This document shows, in pieces, positions 8,440 to 18,111 of a stretch of 26,771 nt of DNA. The notes beneath the pieces were generated by a model that was not told the origin of the DNA, ran no database searches, and worked only from the letters and a program-made list of their open reading frames with translations. The stretch is from a virus. A program made the translations under genes and the position numbers. Positions within the stretch are counted from its first letter, which is position 1. Each line of letters begins with the position of its first letter. The stretch lies in IMG/VR virus record IMGVR_UViG_3300035670_001084, positions 1 to 26,771 of that record; one strand, given 5' to 3'.

Positions 8440-9970
8440 CTATGGACCTAAAACCTATAATTGTTTAGCTGGTTGTGTGGATAAATACAAAGCTCCTCCC
8501 TTATGGAATCAAACTCCATTTCTTGAAGGACAACCAGAAGCGGAAAATTTTGCTCCTTATATTTGGATTAAGATAAATAATGGAGACAACGAAATAACAG
8601 TGGGAAATGAGTCTTATCCTTATAACCCCAATAAAGCCGTAATAAAGTCTTTTGAATCTGGTTGGATAAACGAGTCGCAAGGATCTGTGGAGATCGTGGA
8701 TGAAGAGGGAGGTCAATTAAGTGTTTTTCTAGATGCCGTACAGAAATGTGGATCGCAATGGAATCAAGGATCTGTGCTTCAATATAAACTTGGATGGGTT
8801 TTTACAAGATGTGACGGATCAAAGGGAATAGTTACTTCCCCAACATGTGAAGTTGTAATTTTACAAGTATCTTCAAATTTAAGCAATGGAATAATTAAAT
8901 TTCAAATTAAATTTTCTGCTGCGGCTTCTATTGTTCAAAGCTTGAGGTATGACAAAACATTTGGGCAAGAAAAAAGCGGACAAAAAGAACATTTAGAAGA
9001 CGCCATAAGACAATTGGCTGCGGAGGCTCCAGAGATAAATGTCAGATATGCATATTATAATGAAAGTGGAGAATTGATATATACTGATTTTGATTGGGTT
9101 GATCATGGAAAAAAAGGGCCTAAAGCAATCTGGCACTCAGATAGTCAAAATAAATATTCTACAATAGCAAAATGGCTAGAAGGTTATAGAGTAGATGATG
9201 GTAAAAATGGTAAAGGTGTAATTTTAGTTCACGATCCTAAAAAATACAACGATTTGGTAATATTAATGGACCCTTCAAAGTCTTGTGACGAAAGAGTGGA
9301 TCCTAGACACTTAGGAACATTTATTGTAAATGGAGGGAAATGCAGTTGTGTTTTAGAATTTAGTCCAACATATGACTTTGTGAGTGCATTAGGATATTTT
9401 AGTTCTGGTGGTTCTACTAAAGGAGCACTTAGTTCGAAACAATCTAAAAAAGAAGACCCACAAGTAAAAAGAATAAATTGTGACGAAAATGAAAAACAAG
9501 TTGGAACCACTAGTCAAGTTTCTCCAAATCAATCATCTTTTTCTTCTGACGGAACAAAAGCTCCAGATAATGTCAATAAGTCTTCTGAGGCACACCTTAA
9601 AGCGAGCAGACTTGTAGACGTTCAAGGATCAGCAATAAATGCAGAACTTAGAATTGTCGGAACTACATTTTATAAATTTTACGAAATTATAGCTGGTGCC
9701 CCTTGTTCTATAGTGGTGATAAATCCAAATTATATTAGCGGAGGAAAAACAGGAGAAAGTTGTGGAGATTTTTTAAAAAAAGCAGATTGTCATCCTTTTT
9801 ATAGCAATAAAAATTGGACTGTTATGGGCGTAAATCATACAGTTCAAGAAGGATCTTTTGTTACTACATTAAAGGTAATGTTGGGCAGTCCCGCCGTAGA
9901 GCTGAGTGCGAGTAATTTTCTCGGAGCAAACGAAACAGGAATTAGAGTAAGAGGTGCATGTAGTGGCTAA
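8432..9970 (+). CDS. Baseplate hub protein (gp27/gpD-like)
   Basis: This 512-residue protein probably forms the trimeric hub that joins the tail tube to the spike. The N-terminal half (from about residue 39, PYIWIKINNG) is beta-rich. Around residues 183-330 is a mixed domain with SGQKEHLEDAIRQLAAEAPE. A Ser/Lys/Asn-rich linker follows (about 330-390). The C-terminus has NWTVMGVNHTVQEGSFVTTL (about 461-480), the 'w.V.gv.H.i..g.f.T.L' strand typical of gpD/gp27-like hubs. Position between the LysM-like and spike genes fits. The start overlaps the previous gene by eight bases, with no strong ribosome site, so translation is likely coupled. Cysteine pairs (NCLAGC, KCSC) echo the cysteine-rich spike downstream. 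Confidence 0.75.
   Translation: MPDYGPKTYNCLAGCVDKYKAPPLWNQTPFLEGQPEAENFAPYIWIKINNGDNEITVGNESYPYNPNKAVIKSFESGWINESQGSVEIVDEEGGQLSVFLDAVQKCGSQWNQGSVLQYKLGWVFTRCDGSKGIVTSPTCEVVILQVSSNLSNGIIKFQIKFSAAASIVQSLRYDKTFGQEKSGQKEHLEDAIRQLAAEAPEINVRYAYYNESGELIYTDFDWVDHGKKGPKAIWHSDSQNKYSTIAKWLEGYRVDDGKNGKGVILVHDPKKYNDLVILMDPSKSCDERVDPRHLGTFIVNGGKCSCVLEFSPTYDFVSALGYFSSGGSTKGALSSKQSKKEDPQVKRINCDENEKQVGTTSQVSPNQSSFSSDGTKAPDNVNKSSEAHLKASRLVDVQGSAINAELRIVGTTFYKFYEIIAGAPCSIVVINPNYISGGKTGESCGDFLKKADCHPFYSNKNWTVMGVNHTVQEGSFVTTLKVMLGSPAVELSASNFLGANETGIRVRGACSG
9948..9954 (+). promoter_or_regulatory. Ribosome binding site that decides the spike gene start
   Basis: TAAGAGG lies eight bases before the GTG at 9963. 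The alternative in-frame GTG at 9954 overlaps this site and would leave it no spacing, so 9963 is preferred. Confidence 0.5.
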
Positions 9971-12068
9971 TAATGAAAGTAATAACATAACAAATCTTCC
10001 CTTGCCGGATAAAATAGACAATATAGCGTCGAGATTAGCTCAGGTAGAAGCAAGATTTTCTGACATGGGGTATAACTTCAGGTCTATGGTTCAAAGCGAA
10101 CTAAAAACAAATTTTAGAATAGCTCCTCAGGCCGAGACAATGCATTCTCTTCACACGGCAGTTTGCGTAGAAACAATAGACCCTTGGAAACAAGGAAGAG
10201 TAAGATTTTTTAGTCCTTTATTACATGATTTTCAAACGCCCGTTAAAGCTCTTCCTTGGGCCTACCCAGTTTCGAATCAAGGAGGCTTTGATGATTCTGG
10301 TTGCACTTGGGTTCCGCCAGCAGGCTCAAAATTATGCATCTTATTTGAGGCAGGCAATAGAAGTTGGGGGTATTATATTGGAACAACTTGGGACAGAGAT
10401 CGATCTCAAGGTTGGGACATAGCAATTCCTGAGTATGAGCGAATCCACAGGGGACATAGAGGCGGATATTTAGTAGGAAATCAAGAGGGACAAGTGTTTC
10501 CTCCATGGAATACCGAAAACTATAATGGAAACGATATTGATTCAATTTTAGATTTTGAAGAAGACGAAGACGCTCAAAATAAAATTACATATCCTAATAT
10601 ATACGGATGGAAAACCCCTCAAAAACACATGATAAAAATGGTCGATGGAAATTATAAATGTAATTTTCGTTGGCAAAGATTAGAAATCAAGTCAGCTCAG
10701 GGCAATCACATAATATTAAAAGATGATAGAGTCCACCCAACTGCTCAGTGGGCACATCCAGGCTGCGGATGTGGTGGAGGAAACGTAAGCAAATGTAATG
10801 AAGGAGATATAGATGCAGGGCGCGATCAACCAATAGAAAAATTAGACAATTGTCCGGCAGATGCCTTTGATCAATCTTGTGCCAATCCATATTTCAAACA
10901 TAGAAATGAATGTAAACCTTACCAAGGACCACAAAATTGTCAAAACAACAAAGTTGACAAAGTAACATTGCCCCAGTCAGGAATTCAATTTATATCTCTT
11001 AGCGGCCATACTCTTTGGATGGACGATTCTGTGTTAGAACCTAAAGGAACAAATGAATGGGAAAGCTCTTTGAAATCATTTGATTATGGTTGCCCAGAAG
11101 GCGAAGGAGTATTTAAAGGAAAAACAGTTTGGAAATCTGCTCATGGCCATCAAATTATGATGAGCGATGTTGAACCCGATGATCGTCCTAGACTTAGGGG
11201 TGATGAAAATTTTATTAGAATACTAAGTGCCACTGGAAATAAAATCGAATTAAATGACGATAGTAATGACTGTAGTTGCACTTGTGATCAATGTGCTTGC
11301 GGCTGCGGATCAGATAGTGCGGGTCCTAAAAGAGGAATCACTATGCAAAGCACTTCAAATCACACAATCGAAATGATTGATGAAAACAATAAACAGTGCA
11401 GCCCCAATAGAAGAGAAGGAGGAATTCCGACAAATGATGCTACTGATGCTTTTGTTAAAATAAGAACTGGTTATGGTTTAGAAATAAAAATGTCAGATGA
11501 CAACAGTCAAAAGAAATGCCAATCACAGTATATTCAAATATTAGCTCCTCAAAAGGGCGAAGAAGACGCAGAAGGAGCGTGTTGCGGACCTCATATTATT
11601 AGATTGCAAGAAGACATTAATTGTGGATATGTTTTTGTGAGAGCTGCTGGCGATTATATCTGCATGACAGAAGGAGATCATTACACGGTAGTTGGAGTAG
11701 GAAAATCGACAGAAGAATTTTGTGATGGAGGCTGTTTGGGTCCAAGAAATTGGTTTACGGCTGTTAGCAAGCATTCATTACATTATTCATGTAATTTTTA
11801 TTTCAACAAAGCAGAAATTCACGCATTTTTAGCTGATAGATTGATATTATTAATGGCAGGTAAAGATTGTCCGCCTCCTCCTGGAGGAGAGGAATGTGGC
11901 CCATGTATAGGTCCGGTTGCTGTTTTGGTGCCTACAGAAAAAGGTGCTCAACTTAAGGCTAGTGACAGAGTTTATGCTTCTTCTTCAACAACAGCTCCTT
12001 GCATTTCCTTATTTATGTTAAGTCCATTTGTAAAATGCAATACAGAAGCTCCAGAAGAATGTCAATAA
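9963..12068 (+). CDS. Baseplate spike protein with OB-fold (gpV/gp5-like), cysteine-rich
   Basis: This protein is 701 residues from the preferred GTG, or 704 from the GTG at 9954. Residues about 15-45 could form a short coiled coil. An OB-fold like that of the gpV/gp5 family covers about 60-150: QGRVRFFSPLL, LPWAYPVSNQGGFDDSGCTW, VPPAGSKLCILFEAGNRSWG, YYIGTTWDR. From about 235 to 525 come spaced repeats of the type G-H/N-x-I-x-M-x-D (GHTLWMDDS, HGHQIMMSD, GNKIELNDD, SNHTIEMID, YGLEIKMSD), consistent with a trimeric beta-helix needle. Cysteines are very abundant, including PGCGCGGG and CSCTCDQCACGC at 11271-11306. No lysozyme domain was seen. Role: membrane-piercing tip on the hub. It overlaps the hub stop and precedes the gp25 homologue. 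Confidence 0.85.
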   Translation: MANNESNNITNLPLPDKIDNIASRLAQVEARFSDMGYNFRSMVQSELKTNFRIAPQAETMHSLHTAVCVETIDPWKQGRVRFFSPLLHDFQTPVKALPWAYPVSNQGGFDDSGCTWVPPAGSKLCILFEAGNRSWGYYIGTTWDRDRSQGWDIAIPEYERIHRGHRGGYLVGNQEGQVFPPWNTENYNGNDIDSILDFEEDEDAQNKITYPNIYGWKTPQKHMIKMVDGNYKCNFRWQRLEIKSAQGNHIILKDDRVHPTAQWAHPGCGCGGGNVSKCNEGDIDAGRDQPIEKLDNCPADAFDQSCANPYFKHRNECKPYQGPQNCQNNKVDKVTLPQSGIQFISLSGHTLWMDDSVLEPKGTNEWESSLKSFDYGCPEGEGVFKGKTVWKSAHGHQIMMSDVEPDDRPRLRGDENFIRILSATGNKIELNDDSNDCSCTCDQCACGCGSDSAGPKRGITMQSTSNHTIEMIDENNKQCSPNRREGGIPTNDATDAFVKIRTGYGLEIKMSDDNSQKKCQSQYIQILAPQKGEEDAEGACCGPHIIRLQEDINCGYVFVRAAGDYICMTEGDHYTVVGVGKSTEEFCDGGCLGPRNWFTAVSKHSLHYSCNFYFNKAEIHAFLADRLILLMAGKDCPPPPGGEECGPCIGPVAVLVPTEKGAQLKASDRVYASSSTTAPCISLFMLSPFVKCNTEAPEECQ

Positions 12069-12084
12069 ATAGGAGATTATTAAT

Positions 12085-12504
12085 ATGAGTTTTTTAGGCT
12101 GTCCGTATCCTTTAGTAAGGCATCCGAGAGGATTTTTTCACACACAATCAGGAATTAATCAAATAAAATCTGATTTATTGGCCTTATTGCTCACGGAGCC
12201 GGGAGAACGCGTGATGCTTCCAGAGTTTGGCACAGCTTTGAAAAAATTTATATTTGAACAAAATGATTCTAGTGTTCTTGAACAAATAAGAAATGAGATA
12301 GCGAGAGCCATATCTATATGGGAGCCTAGAATAGCAGTTCAAAATATTGAGGTTACAAATGGCTCTGACGTTGTTTCTTCTTTAGATCCACAAGATTTAC
12401 GACAAGATACTCAACATATCGTACTAGTTAAGATATTATTCACAAATTTCGACAATATTCAAAAAGTAGAAGAATTAAGATTAGAAATTCCAATCGGAGG
12501 ATAA
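12085..12504 (+). CDS. Baseplate wedge protein, GPW/gp25 family
   Basis: This 139-residue protein matches the usual size of the gp25/gpW family. The diagnostic run at residues 35-50 (LLTEPGERVMLPEFGT) and the WEPRI motif at 79-83 are clear, as is the N-terminal HPRGFFHTQSGINQIKSDL. The family forms the core of the baseplate wedge and helps start sheath assembly. A good AGGAG site lies about 11 bases before the ATG. It sits between the spike and J genes, exactly the V-W-J order of P2-like phages. Confidence 0.95.
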   Translation: MSFLGCPYPLVRHPRGFFHTQSGINQIKSDLLALLLTEPGERVMLPEFGTALKKFIFEQNDSSVLEQIRNEIARAISIWEPRIAVQNIEVTNGSDVVSSLDPQDLRQDTQHIVLVKILFTNFDNIQKVEELRLEIPIGG

Positions 12505-12505
12505 A

Positions 12506-14080
12506 ATGCCTGAAAATTGCCCTTTTGAAACAAATCCTTATGCAACATCTTCATTAATTAATAATGAAAAAATAAATAATTTAAATTATACAAACCAAGA
12601 TTTCTGGTCTTTAAAAAATAGATTAGTAGATTTTATCAATGAGCGATTTGGGGAAAACGGAAACACTTTGCCAAATACCTTTAACGACTTAGTTGAAGGT
12701 TCTATAGCCATCATGCTAATTGAAAATTGGGCATTTTTGGCCGATACGTTGTCATTTAAGATTGACCAAATGGTCAATGAATTATTTATAGACACAGTAA
12801 CAGAACCAGAAAATGCTTTTAGAATATCTCAATTAGTTGGATTTAAGCCAACTCCACCGATACCTTCAAGATCATTATGGACAGCTAGTCTAGGAGGAGC
12901 TTTATCTTCTGATGTGATTCTCGCTGCTCCGGTGACATTAGAGGTTGTTGCGAATGATGTTCCGATAGTAATTGAATTATTTCCAGCTGACGCTAATAAT
13001 AATCCAATATTTGACGAGGACATAATTATTCCTGCTGGTTCTTTTGTTAATTCTTCAATAGTCGGCCTAGAAGGAAAAACTATTGTTGATGAATTTAATT
13101 CTAACGGAGACATTCTTCAGACTTTTACAACTCGATACGATTCCGTTATTTTCGATTCCATGGTAGTTAGAGTAGATGGAGTATTATGGGAAAAAGTAGA
13201 TTACTTTACTGACTCTCAGCCCAGAAAAGAATACAGAGTAGAATATGACTCAGATTATAGATCTTACATTGTTTTTGGAAATAATAGAGCCGGTCTAATT
13301 CCCCCAAATGGCTCTACAATAGAAGTAGCATACAGAATTGGGGGCGGTATAGTTGGAAATATAGTTACTGGATACGTTGAAGAACAACGATTAGCAAATG
13401 TTTTTGGATTAGACAATAGCGTTCCAGTATTTTTAAGAAATTATACAAAAGGCGACTTTGGATATGATGGCGACACTATAGAAGACATCAGGAGAAAACT
13501 TCCCGCTTATCTTAGAACGCAAAATAGAGCCGTAACGGGAACAGACTATAAAACTTTAGCCGATCAGTTTGTGACGCCTTTTCATGGGCAAATAGGAAAG
13601 TCTACAGCTGTTCTTAGAAACCATGGTTGTGCAGGAAATGTGATTGATCTTTATATTTTAGCTAGAAAAGAAATCGATGGGCTGCAAGAAGCTGGCGATG
13701 AATTAAAAGCAGATTTGTCTGCCTACATGGAAGAACACAAAATGATGACTGATTTTATTTGCATAAAAAATGGAGAAATAATTGAAGTGGACGTTTCTGT
13801 TGAGGTTTCTTTGTCTAGAATAAATAAAAAATTTGAACAAGAAATAAAACAAAATATAGAAAACAAAATAGAAGAATTTTTTAGGCTTTATAATTGGGAA
13901 TTTGGACAAACATTAAGAGAATCCGATCTTATTAGATACTTATCGCAAATTAAGGAGCCTCAGAGTTATGACTTAGTTTTCACAACAAATGACGAGAATA
14001 ATTCTGGAAATCTAGTCAATACAAAATATTATGAAATAATAAGACCATCAGACATAGGCATTTCTTTTATGTATATCTAA
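12506..14080 (+). CDS. Baseplate wedge protein, baseplate J / gp6-like
   Basis: This 524-residue protein starts one base after the gp25 stop, with GGAGGA upstream. The N-terminal part (about 55-110) has NTFNDLVEGSIAIMLIENWA, then DTLSFKIDQMVNELF and ENAFRISQLVGF, typical of J-like wedge proteins. The middle includes VFGNNRAGLIPPNGS and GGGIVGN (about 254-285). The family signature IEDIRRKLPAYLRTQNRAVT-GTDY lies at about 325-350. The protein dimerises and links wedges around the hub in contractile baseplates. The length is normal for this family, and no truncation is seen. Confidence 0.92.
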   Translation: MPENCPFETNPYATSSLINNEKINNLNYTNQDFWSLKNRLVDFINERFGENGNTLPNTFNDLVEGSIAIMLIENWAFLADTLSFKIDQMVNELFIDTVTEPENAFRISQLVGFKPTPPIPSRSLWTASLGGALSSDVILAAPVTLEVVANDVPIVIELFPADANNNPIFDEDIIIPAGSFVNSSIVGLEGKTIVDEFNSNGDILQTFTTRYDSVIFDSMVVRVDGVLWEKVDYFTDSQPRKEYRVEYDSDYRSYIVFGNNRAGLIPPNGSTIEVAYRIGGGIVGNIVTGYVEEQRLANVFGLDNSVPVFLRNYTKGDFGYDGDTIEDIRRKLPAYLRTQNRAVTGTDYKTLADQFVTPFHGQIGKSTAVLRNHGCAGNVIDLYILARKEIDGLQEAGDELKADLSAYMEEHKMMTDFICIKNGEIIEVDVSVEVSLSRINKKFEQEIKQNIENKIEEFFRLYNWEFGQTLRESDLIRYLSQIKEPQSYDLVFTTNDENNSGNLVNTKYYEIIRPSDIGISFMYI

Positions 14081-14088
14081 GAGGGAAA

Positions 14089-17000
14089 ATGATAAAAACA
14101 GTAGGAATAGACAAAGATATAAAAAATACAGATAAATTAAAATTTATACTAACAACAACTGATTCTTCTAGTTGTTTATCAACGCCTTATAAAATAAACA
14201 AAGTAACAATATATTTTATATCTAGAGAATTTACGAGTTCTACTGTTTCTGAGTACACTTATGACTTTGTCGAACCTTCTTTGATAAGCAAATATGAAAA
14301 TGCAAAAAAAATAGCTTGCGAAACTCCCTCAGAAGAGAACTTGAGTAAATTACGATTACTGGAATTAGAAGTAGAGAATGCAAAGTTTTTTTCCTCTTTT
14401 TATTACAAGCAAGCAAATCCAATAAAAACTTTTGGAGGCTACGCAGATAATAATTTTGGGTATATCAATGAGAGCGAATTCCCTAGAAGAGATCTTAGAG
14501 ATGTTATAGAAGAAAATAGAGAATATTTTCCAGCTTGGCTAAATCCAGATCTTGTTCCGATTGAAACAAAAGAAAAAGTGGAAAGCGAAAACATACTGTA
14601 TCAATTAGAGGAAAATGGCGAAGTTGTTGAAGGAAAATTTGTTTTAGAATGGGATCCAATAGGAGTTAGAGAGGGAGATTATTTTATATGTTGGAACTGG
14701 AATCCGAATTTAGCTGGTGATAGTCTGTCTGCTCACATGATGTTTACTATTGGAAGCGATTCCAGAATGACCGCTTCTATTCCCAGTCACTTCACGAGAA
14801 AAGACAAATATGAAATATTAATGGAAAGATATCTGCCTGAGATGTTCAAAAACATCTTGTCTCAGAATGATTTGTCTCCTTTTATTTTACAAGAATTAAA
14901 TAATTCTGTCGCTAAAGGATTTACGTTTTTAGAAGATTTTGCTAATCAAATTATAGATTTATTAGATGCAAATGTTATTCACGAACAACTTCTTCCATTA
15001 CTATCTAATATTTTTAATTTAAAATTAAAATCTAATGATCCGACTTTATGGAGAAGGCAAACAAAAAATGCCATACCTAACTTCAAAAGAAAAGGAACAA
15101 TAGGAGGGTTGAGAACAGCACTATCTGATGGCGGGATGAAATTGCTAAAATTCACTAGGCTTTGGCAAACAAATTCTAAATATACATATCAAGAAGTTTT
15201 TACAAAAAATAGCGAAAGCGAAAATAAATTCACACTAAGCAATAGCATAATATTGCCCGTAAATTCTGAAAATTTTGAATTGTGGTTTAGATCAAAGGGA
15301 GCAGATTCTTGGGGAATCATAGAAGAAAATTATGTGCTAATTGAAGAAGATTCTGGAGTTTGGACTTGTGAGTGGGTTGGAGACAATCACCCTTCTAGGC
15401 CATTTTCTTTAGATATTGGAGACTCAATAAAAATTTTGTATCAAGTCAATCCAATTCCAGACATAGAAGAACAAAATTTAGAAAAATATATTAGATCTTT
15501 AGAATTAATGGATAAAAGAGATGAAAGAGATCAGGAATATCCTCCAAAAAATTGGAACACAAGAGTACTAGAAGAAGACGATCCTCTTTTTGACATTATA
15601 ATACCAGTTAGACATCCTATAAAAGACTCGATTATTTGGGGCAAAGTAAGAACCGAATTTCCATATAGTGAAAACATTTACAATATGGAAGAATATAACG
15701 GCAGTACAAGAGATAGTTATGACCCTTGTCACATTGATAAAAATTTCATTGACACATGTAAGGATTGTCAGTCTAGTACTTTTTCGGTTGATGTCGAAAT
15801 AGAAGAATTATCAAATGATAGAATAGAAGAATGCAAACAAATAATTGAAGAATTTATTCCTTTTCATTCATTAATAAATTCTATAAACTTTTTAGGAGCA
15901 AAAAATGAATTTGTAAAGTCTCCCATTGAAGATATTAGAGCACTAATAAGATTCGTAAAAGAAGAGGCGGTTATATCCGGGGAGGCTCAACACATATTCA
16001 ACAGATCTATTTCTTATGAAAATTTAAATTTAGTTAAGAGAAATATTTTAGCATCAATGGAAGATGTGTCAGGAGATGTTTCTGGGCAGGGTTTCAATTC
16101 CTCTATTTATTTATTTGCCCCAAATCTTAGTTCAACGGAAAATCTTCAAGATGAAAGATTTAAGGGAAAAACAAGCAAGTTCAATGTAAAAAATATTAAT
16201 TTAGATTACTTATTAGGAGAAAGTCCTTTTGATAATTCTAATATTTTAGAAGTTTTGTCTCCTTCGACCAATTCAGGGGTTTATAGTATATCTTCTGTTT
16301 CTAAAGATTCTTTAGAAGTTTTATCTAAAAATATCAACGCAGTATCAGAACCACTTGATCGATCTCAATTTGAATTTAGAGTTTCAAATAAAATATATAA
16401 TCAATCTTCTGTTCTGGTTTCTCAAGAAGATTACTATATTTTTAGAGATGAAAATTTTAATTTTGAAGAAATTAAAATAGAAAGTGGATATAAAATTAAA
16501 ATCAATGATACTGAGTATTTTGAATATGAAATTTTAGAGATCTTACCAGATAACAAAATTGTTTTTTCAGGACCATCTAATAGCGATGAATTTAGCACTA
16601 ACAGAACCAATATTTCTTGGGAAATTTTATCTCCTGAATTAGAAATCGTTGCTTCTGGTGATGGTGGTTACGTTACCATAAAAAGAAGGGGTTTGGTTGA
16701 TATAGAATCTGGGTCTTCAATCAATGATGTTCGCGAATTAATTAAAATTAATGATTATTTATTGCTTAATGAAAACCAATATAAAATAAAATCATTTATT
16801 AAAAATGAAAATTATAAATTTTATATTGAAAATTATTCTTTAGGAGATATTGGCGGTGTTGAAATATTTGTATACAGAAGAGTAATAGAAAATTGTGTGG
16901 GTCAATTTGATTACAGAGGCTTGTCATTAGAAACGCTTGCGAATTATGAAAGTTCTCTAGGAATTCAAAATGGCAAAAATTCAAATGGAATAATTACAAA

Positions 17001-17379
17001 ATCTAATAATCTAAAAGAAAATTATTTAATATTAATTGGTTCAGATTACTATTCTATCTTAGATATAGATGAAAACAAAATAACAATAGATGGTCCAAGT
17101 AAAGATTGGACAACATTAGGAACTTCAGTAGATTTTACTATTTATAAATTTGTGAAACAACCAATAAACATTCCAGAAACCATAGAGCCTCCAATTCCCG
17201 GTCACGAATTCGATCAAATATCAAGATCAAATAATGAAATTATAGTTAATTCAACTGAGTACTCGTCTTCTATTTTAGCAAGCAAAATACTAAACTCAAT
17301 AAACTCAGGAAACGAGTTTGTTGATTCAACAAGCCAACAAGAATCCATTAATTTTAATATTGAATATAAAGAGGAATAA
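14089..17379 (+). CDS. Tail protein I-like wedge protein with large C-terminal extension
   Basis: This 1,096-residue protein has a GAGGG site four bases before the ATG. Residues about 240-350 fit the P2 gpI/gp7-like family: ILMERYLPEMFKN, DLLDANVIHEQLLPLLSNIF-like packing, then RRQTKNAIPNFKRKGTIGGL and RTALSDGG. The 'kGT..gl...l...g' ending is typical. Before it lies a beta-rich, Ig-like segment (VREGDYFICWNWNP). P2 gpI is only about 180 residues, so most of this protein is additional. From about residue 710 to the end, at least four degenerate beta units carry the pattern 'hydrophobic-G/D-Y-x-I ... I-hydrophobic-GPS'. Role: wedge periphery, connecting the J protein to fibre attachment proteins. 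The function of the C-terminal extension is unknown; it may be a fibre platform. Confidence 0.75.
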   Translation: MIKTVGIDKDIKNTDKLKFILTTTDSSSCLSTPYKINKVTIYFISREFTSSTVSEYTYDFVEPSLISKYENAKKIACETPSEENLSKLRLLELEVENAKFFSSFYYKQANPIKTFGGYADNNFGYINESEFPRRDLRDVIEENREYFPAWLNPDLVPIETKEKVESENILYQLEENGEVVEGKFVLEWDPIGVREGDYFICWNWNPNLAGDSLSAHMMFTIGSDSRMTASIPSHFTRKDKYEILMERYLPEMFKNILSQNDLSPFILQELNNSVAKGFTFLEDFANQIIDLLDANVIHEQLLPLLSNIFNLKLKSNDPTLWRRQTKNAIPNFKRKGTIGGLRTALSDGGMKLLKFTRLWQTNSKYTYQEVFTKNSESENKFTLSNSIILPVNSENFELWFRSKGADSWGIIEENYVLIEEDSGVWTCEWVGDNHPSRPFSLDIGDSIKILYQVNPIPDIEEQNLEKYIRSLELMDKRDERDQEYPPKNWNTRVLEEDDPLFDIIIPVRHPIKDSIIWGKVRTEFPYSENIYNMEEYNGSTRDSYDPCHIDKNFIDTCKDCQSSTFSVDVEIEELSNDRIEECKQIIEEFIPFHSLINSINFLGAKNEFVKSPIEDIRALIRFVKEEAVISGEAQHIFNRSISYENLNLVKRNILASMEDVSGDVSGQGFNSSIYLFAPNLSSTENLQDERFKGKTSKFNVKNINLDYLLGESPFDNSNILEVLSPSTNSGVYSISSVSKDSLEVLSKNINAVSEPLDRSQFEFRVSNKIYNQSSVLVSQEDYYIFRDENFNFEEIKIESGYKIKINDTEYFEYEILEILPDNKIVFSGPSNSDEFSTNRTNISWEILSPELEIVASGDGGYVTIKRRGLVDIESGSSINDVRELIKINDYLLLNENQYKIKSFIKNENYKFYIENYSLGDIGGVEIFVYRRVIENCVGQFDYRGLSLETLANYESSLGIQNGKNSNGIITKSNNLKENYLILIGSDYYSILDIDENKITIDGPSKDWTTLGTSVDFTIYKFVKQPINIPETIEPPIPGHEFDQISRSNNEIIVNSTEYSSSILASKILNSINSGNEFVDSTSQQESINFNIEYKEE

Positions 17380-17381
17380 AA

Positions 17382-17858
17382 ATGAAACAATTAGATCTTT
17401 TTACATGTAAAGGAACAATAAAAGGAACGATAGAATATAAAAATGGCGAAAAAGAAACAATTAATTTCAGCAATGCAATTCTTAGAACTGGTCGAGCCGC
17501 ACTGGCCCTTGCTTTATCTAATAGGATAGGAAATGATTTTGATTTCTTTATCAGCAAAATGATATTTGGAGATGGAGGAACTAACGGAGGCGTTCCAAAA
17601 CAAGTCGGAGATGAAAGAAACGGATTATTTGGCTCAGCAAGAGTTGTTAGGCCTGTAATTTCCAATATAGACCCCAACAACGAAACGCAAGTTATTTTTA
17701 CTTCTGTCATACCGTTTGACGAAGGGAATGGTTTTGAATTAAATGAAATGGCCTTACAATTAAATAATGGAGATTTATATAGCATGGCTACTTTTCCGGG
17801 AATATCAAAAACCTCTGAAATGCAAATTACTTGGAACTGGAGACTATCTTTTATTTAA
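17382..17858 (+). CDS. Tail fibre/collar-adaptor-like structural protein
   Basis: This 158-residue protein follows the gpI-like stop by two bases, with AGAGGAA upstream. It has the pattern seen in tail-collar or fibre N-terminal domains: INFSNAILRTGRAALALALS, then FISKMIFGDGGTNGG (about 56-70), a middle strand TQVIFTSVIP, then FELNEMALQL (about 118-127), where 'f.i.E.aL' is the hallmark, and a closing WNWRLSFI strand. Such proteins anchor fibres to the baseplate. Here the domain stands alone, so it could be an adaptor onto which separate fibre proteins dock. Family identity is judged by eye. Confidence 0.6.
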   Translation: MKQLDLFTCKGTIKGTIEYKNGEKETINFSNAILRTGRAALALALSNRIGNDFDFFISKMIFGDGGTNGGVPKQVGDERNGLFGSARVVRPVISNIDPNNETQVIFTSVIPFDEGNGFELNEMALQLNNGDLYSMATFPGISKTSEMQITWNWRLSFI

Positions 17859-17859
17859 T

Positions 17860-18111
17860 ATGATAAAATTAATAGAAATTAGAAGCTTAGATGGAGAAAA
17901 TCGTTTATTTATTGATAATCAATTATTTGATTGGGGAATAGACGAAGAAGCAATTGAACAAATAAAAAAAATAGAAAACGAAGAAGATTTACAAAAAATA
18001 AATGAAAACATAAAAGATTTTTTCTTGGAATGTTTGTCTTCTGTTGTTGGTAAAAAAATGAATATAAAAGAAGCTTATGAAGCAATTATTTCCGGGCAGG
18101 TTGATGTATGA
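17860..18111 (+). CDS. Small protein of unknown function (83 residues)
   Basis: Translation from the ATG at 17860 (MIKLIEIRSLDGENRLFIDN) begins just after the previous stop and gives a compact acidic protein. A longer in-frame extension back to 17767 would overlap the previous gene by about 90 bases and looks like read-through of the other frame, so it is not used. The C-terminal two thirds is predicted helical (EEDLQKINENIKDFFLECL, then NIKEAYEAIISGQ). It overlaps the SET-domain gene by four bases (ATGA). It may be a partner or chaperone of a neighbouring structural protein, but no family was recognised. Confidence 0.6.
   Translation: MIKLIEIRSLDGENRLFIDNQLFDWGIDEEAIEQIKKIENEEDLQKINENIKDFFLECLSSVVGKKMNIKEAYEAIISGQVDV

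Noticed and set aside
17767-17859. N-terminal extension of the 83-residue gene
   Set aside because: It would overlap the end of the preceding structural gene by about 90 bases in another frame; the ATG at 17860 gives the normal tight junction of this cluster.
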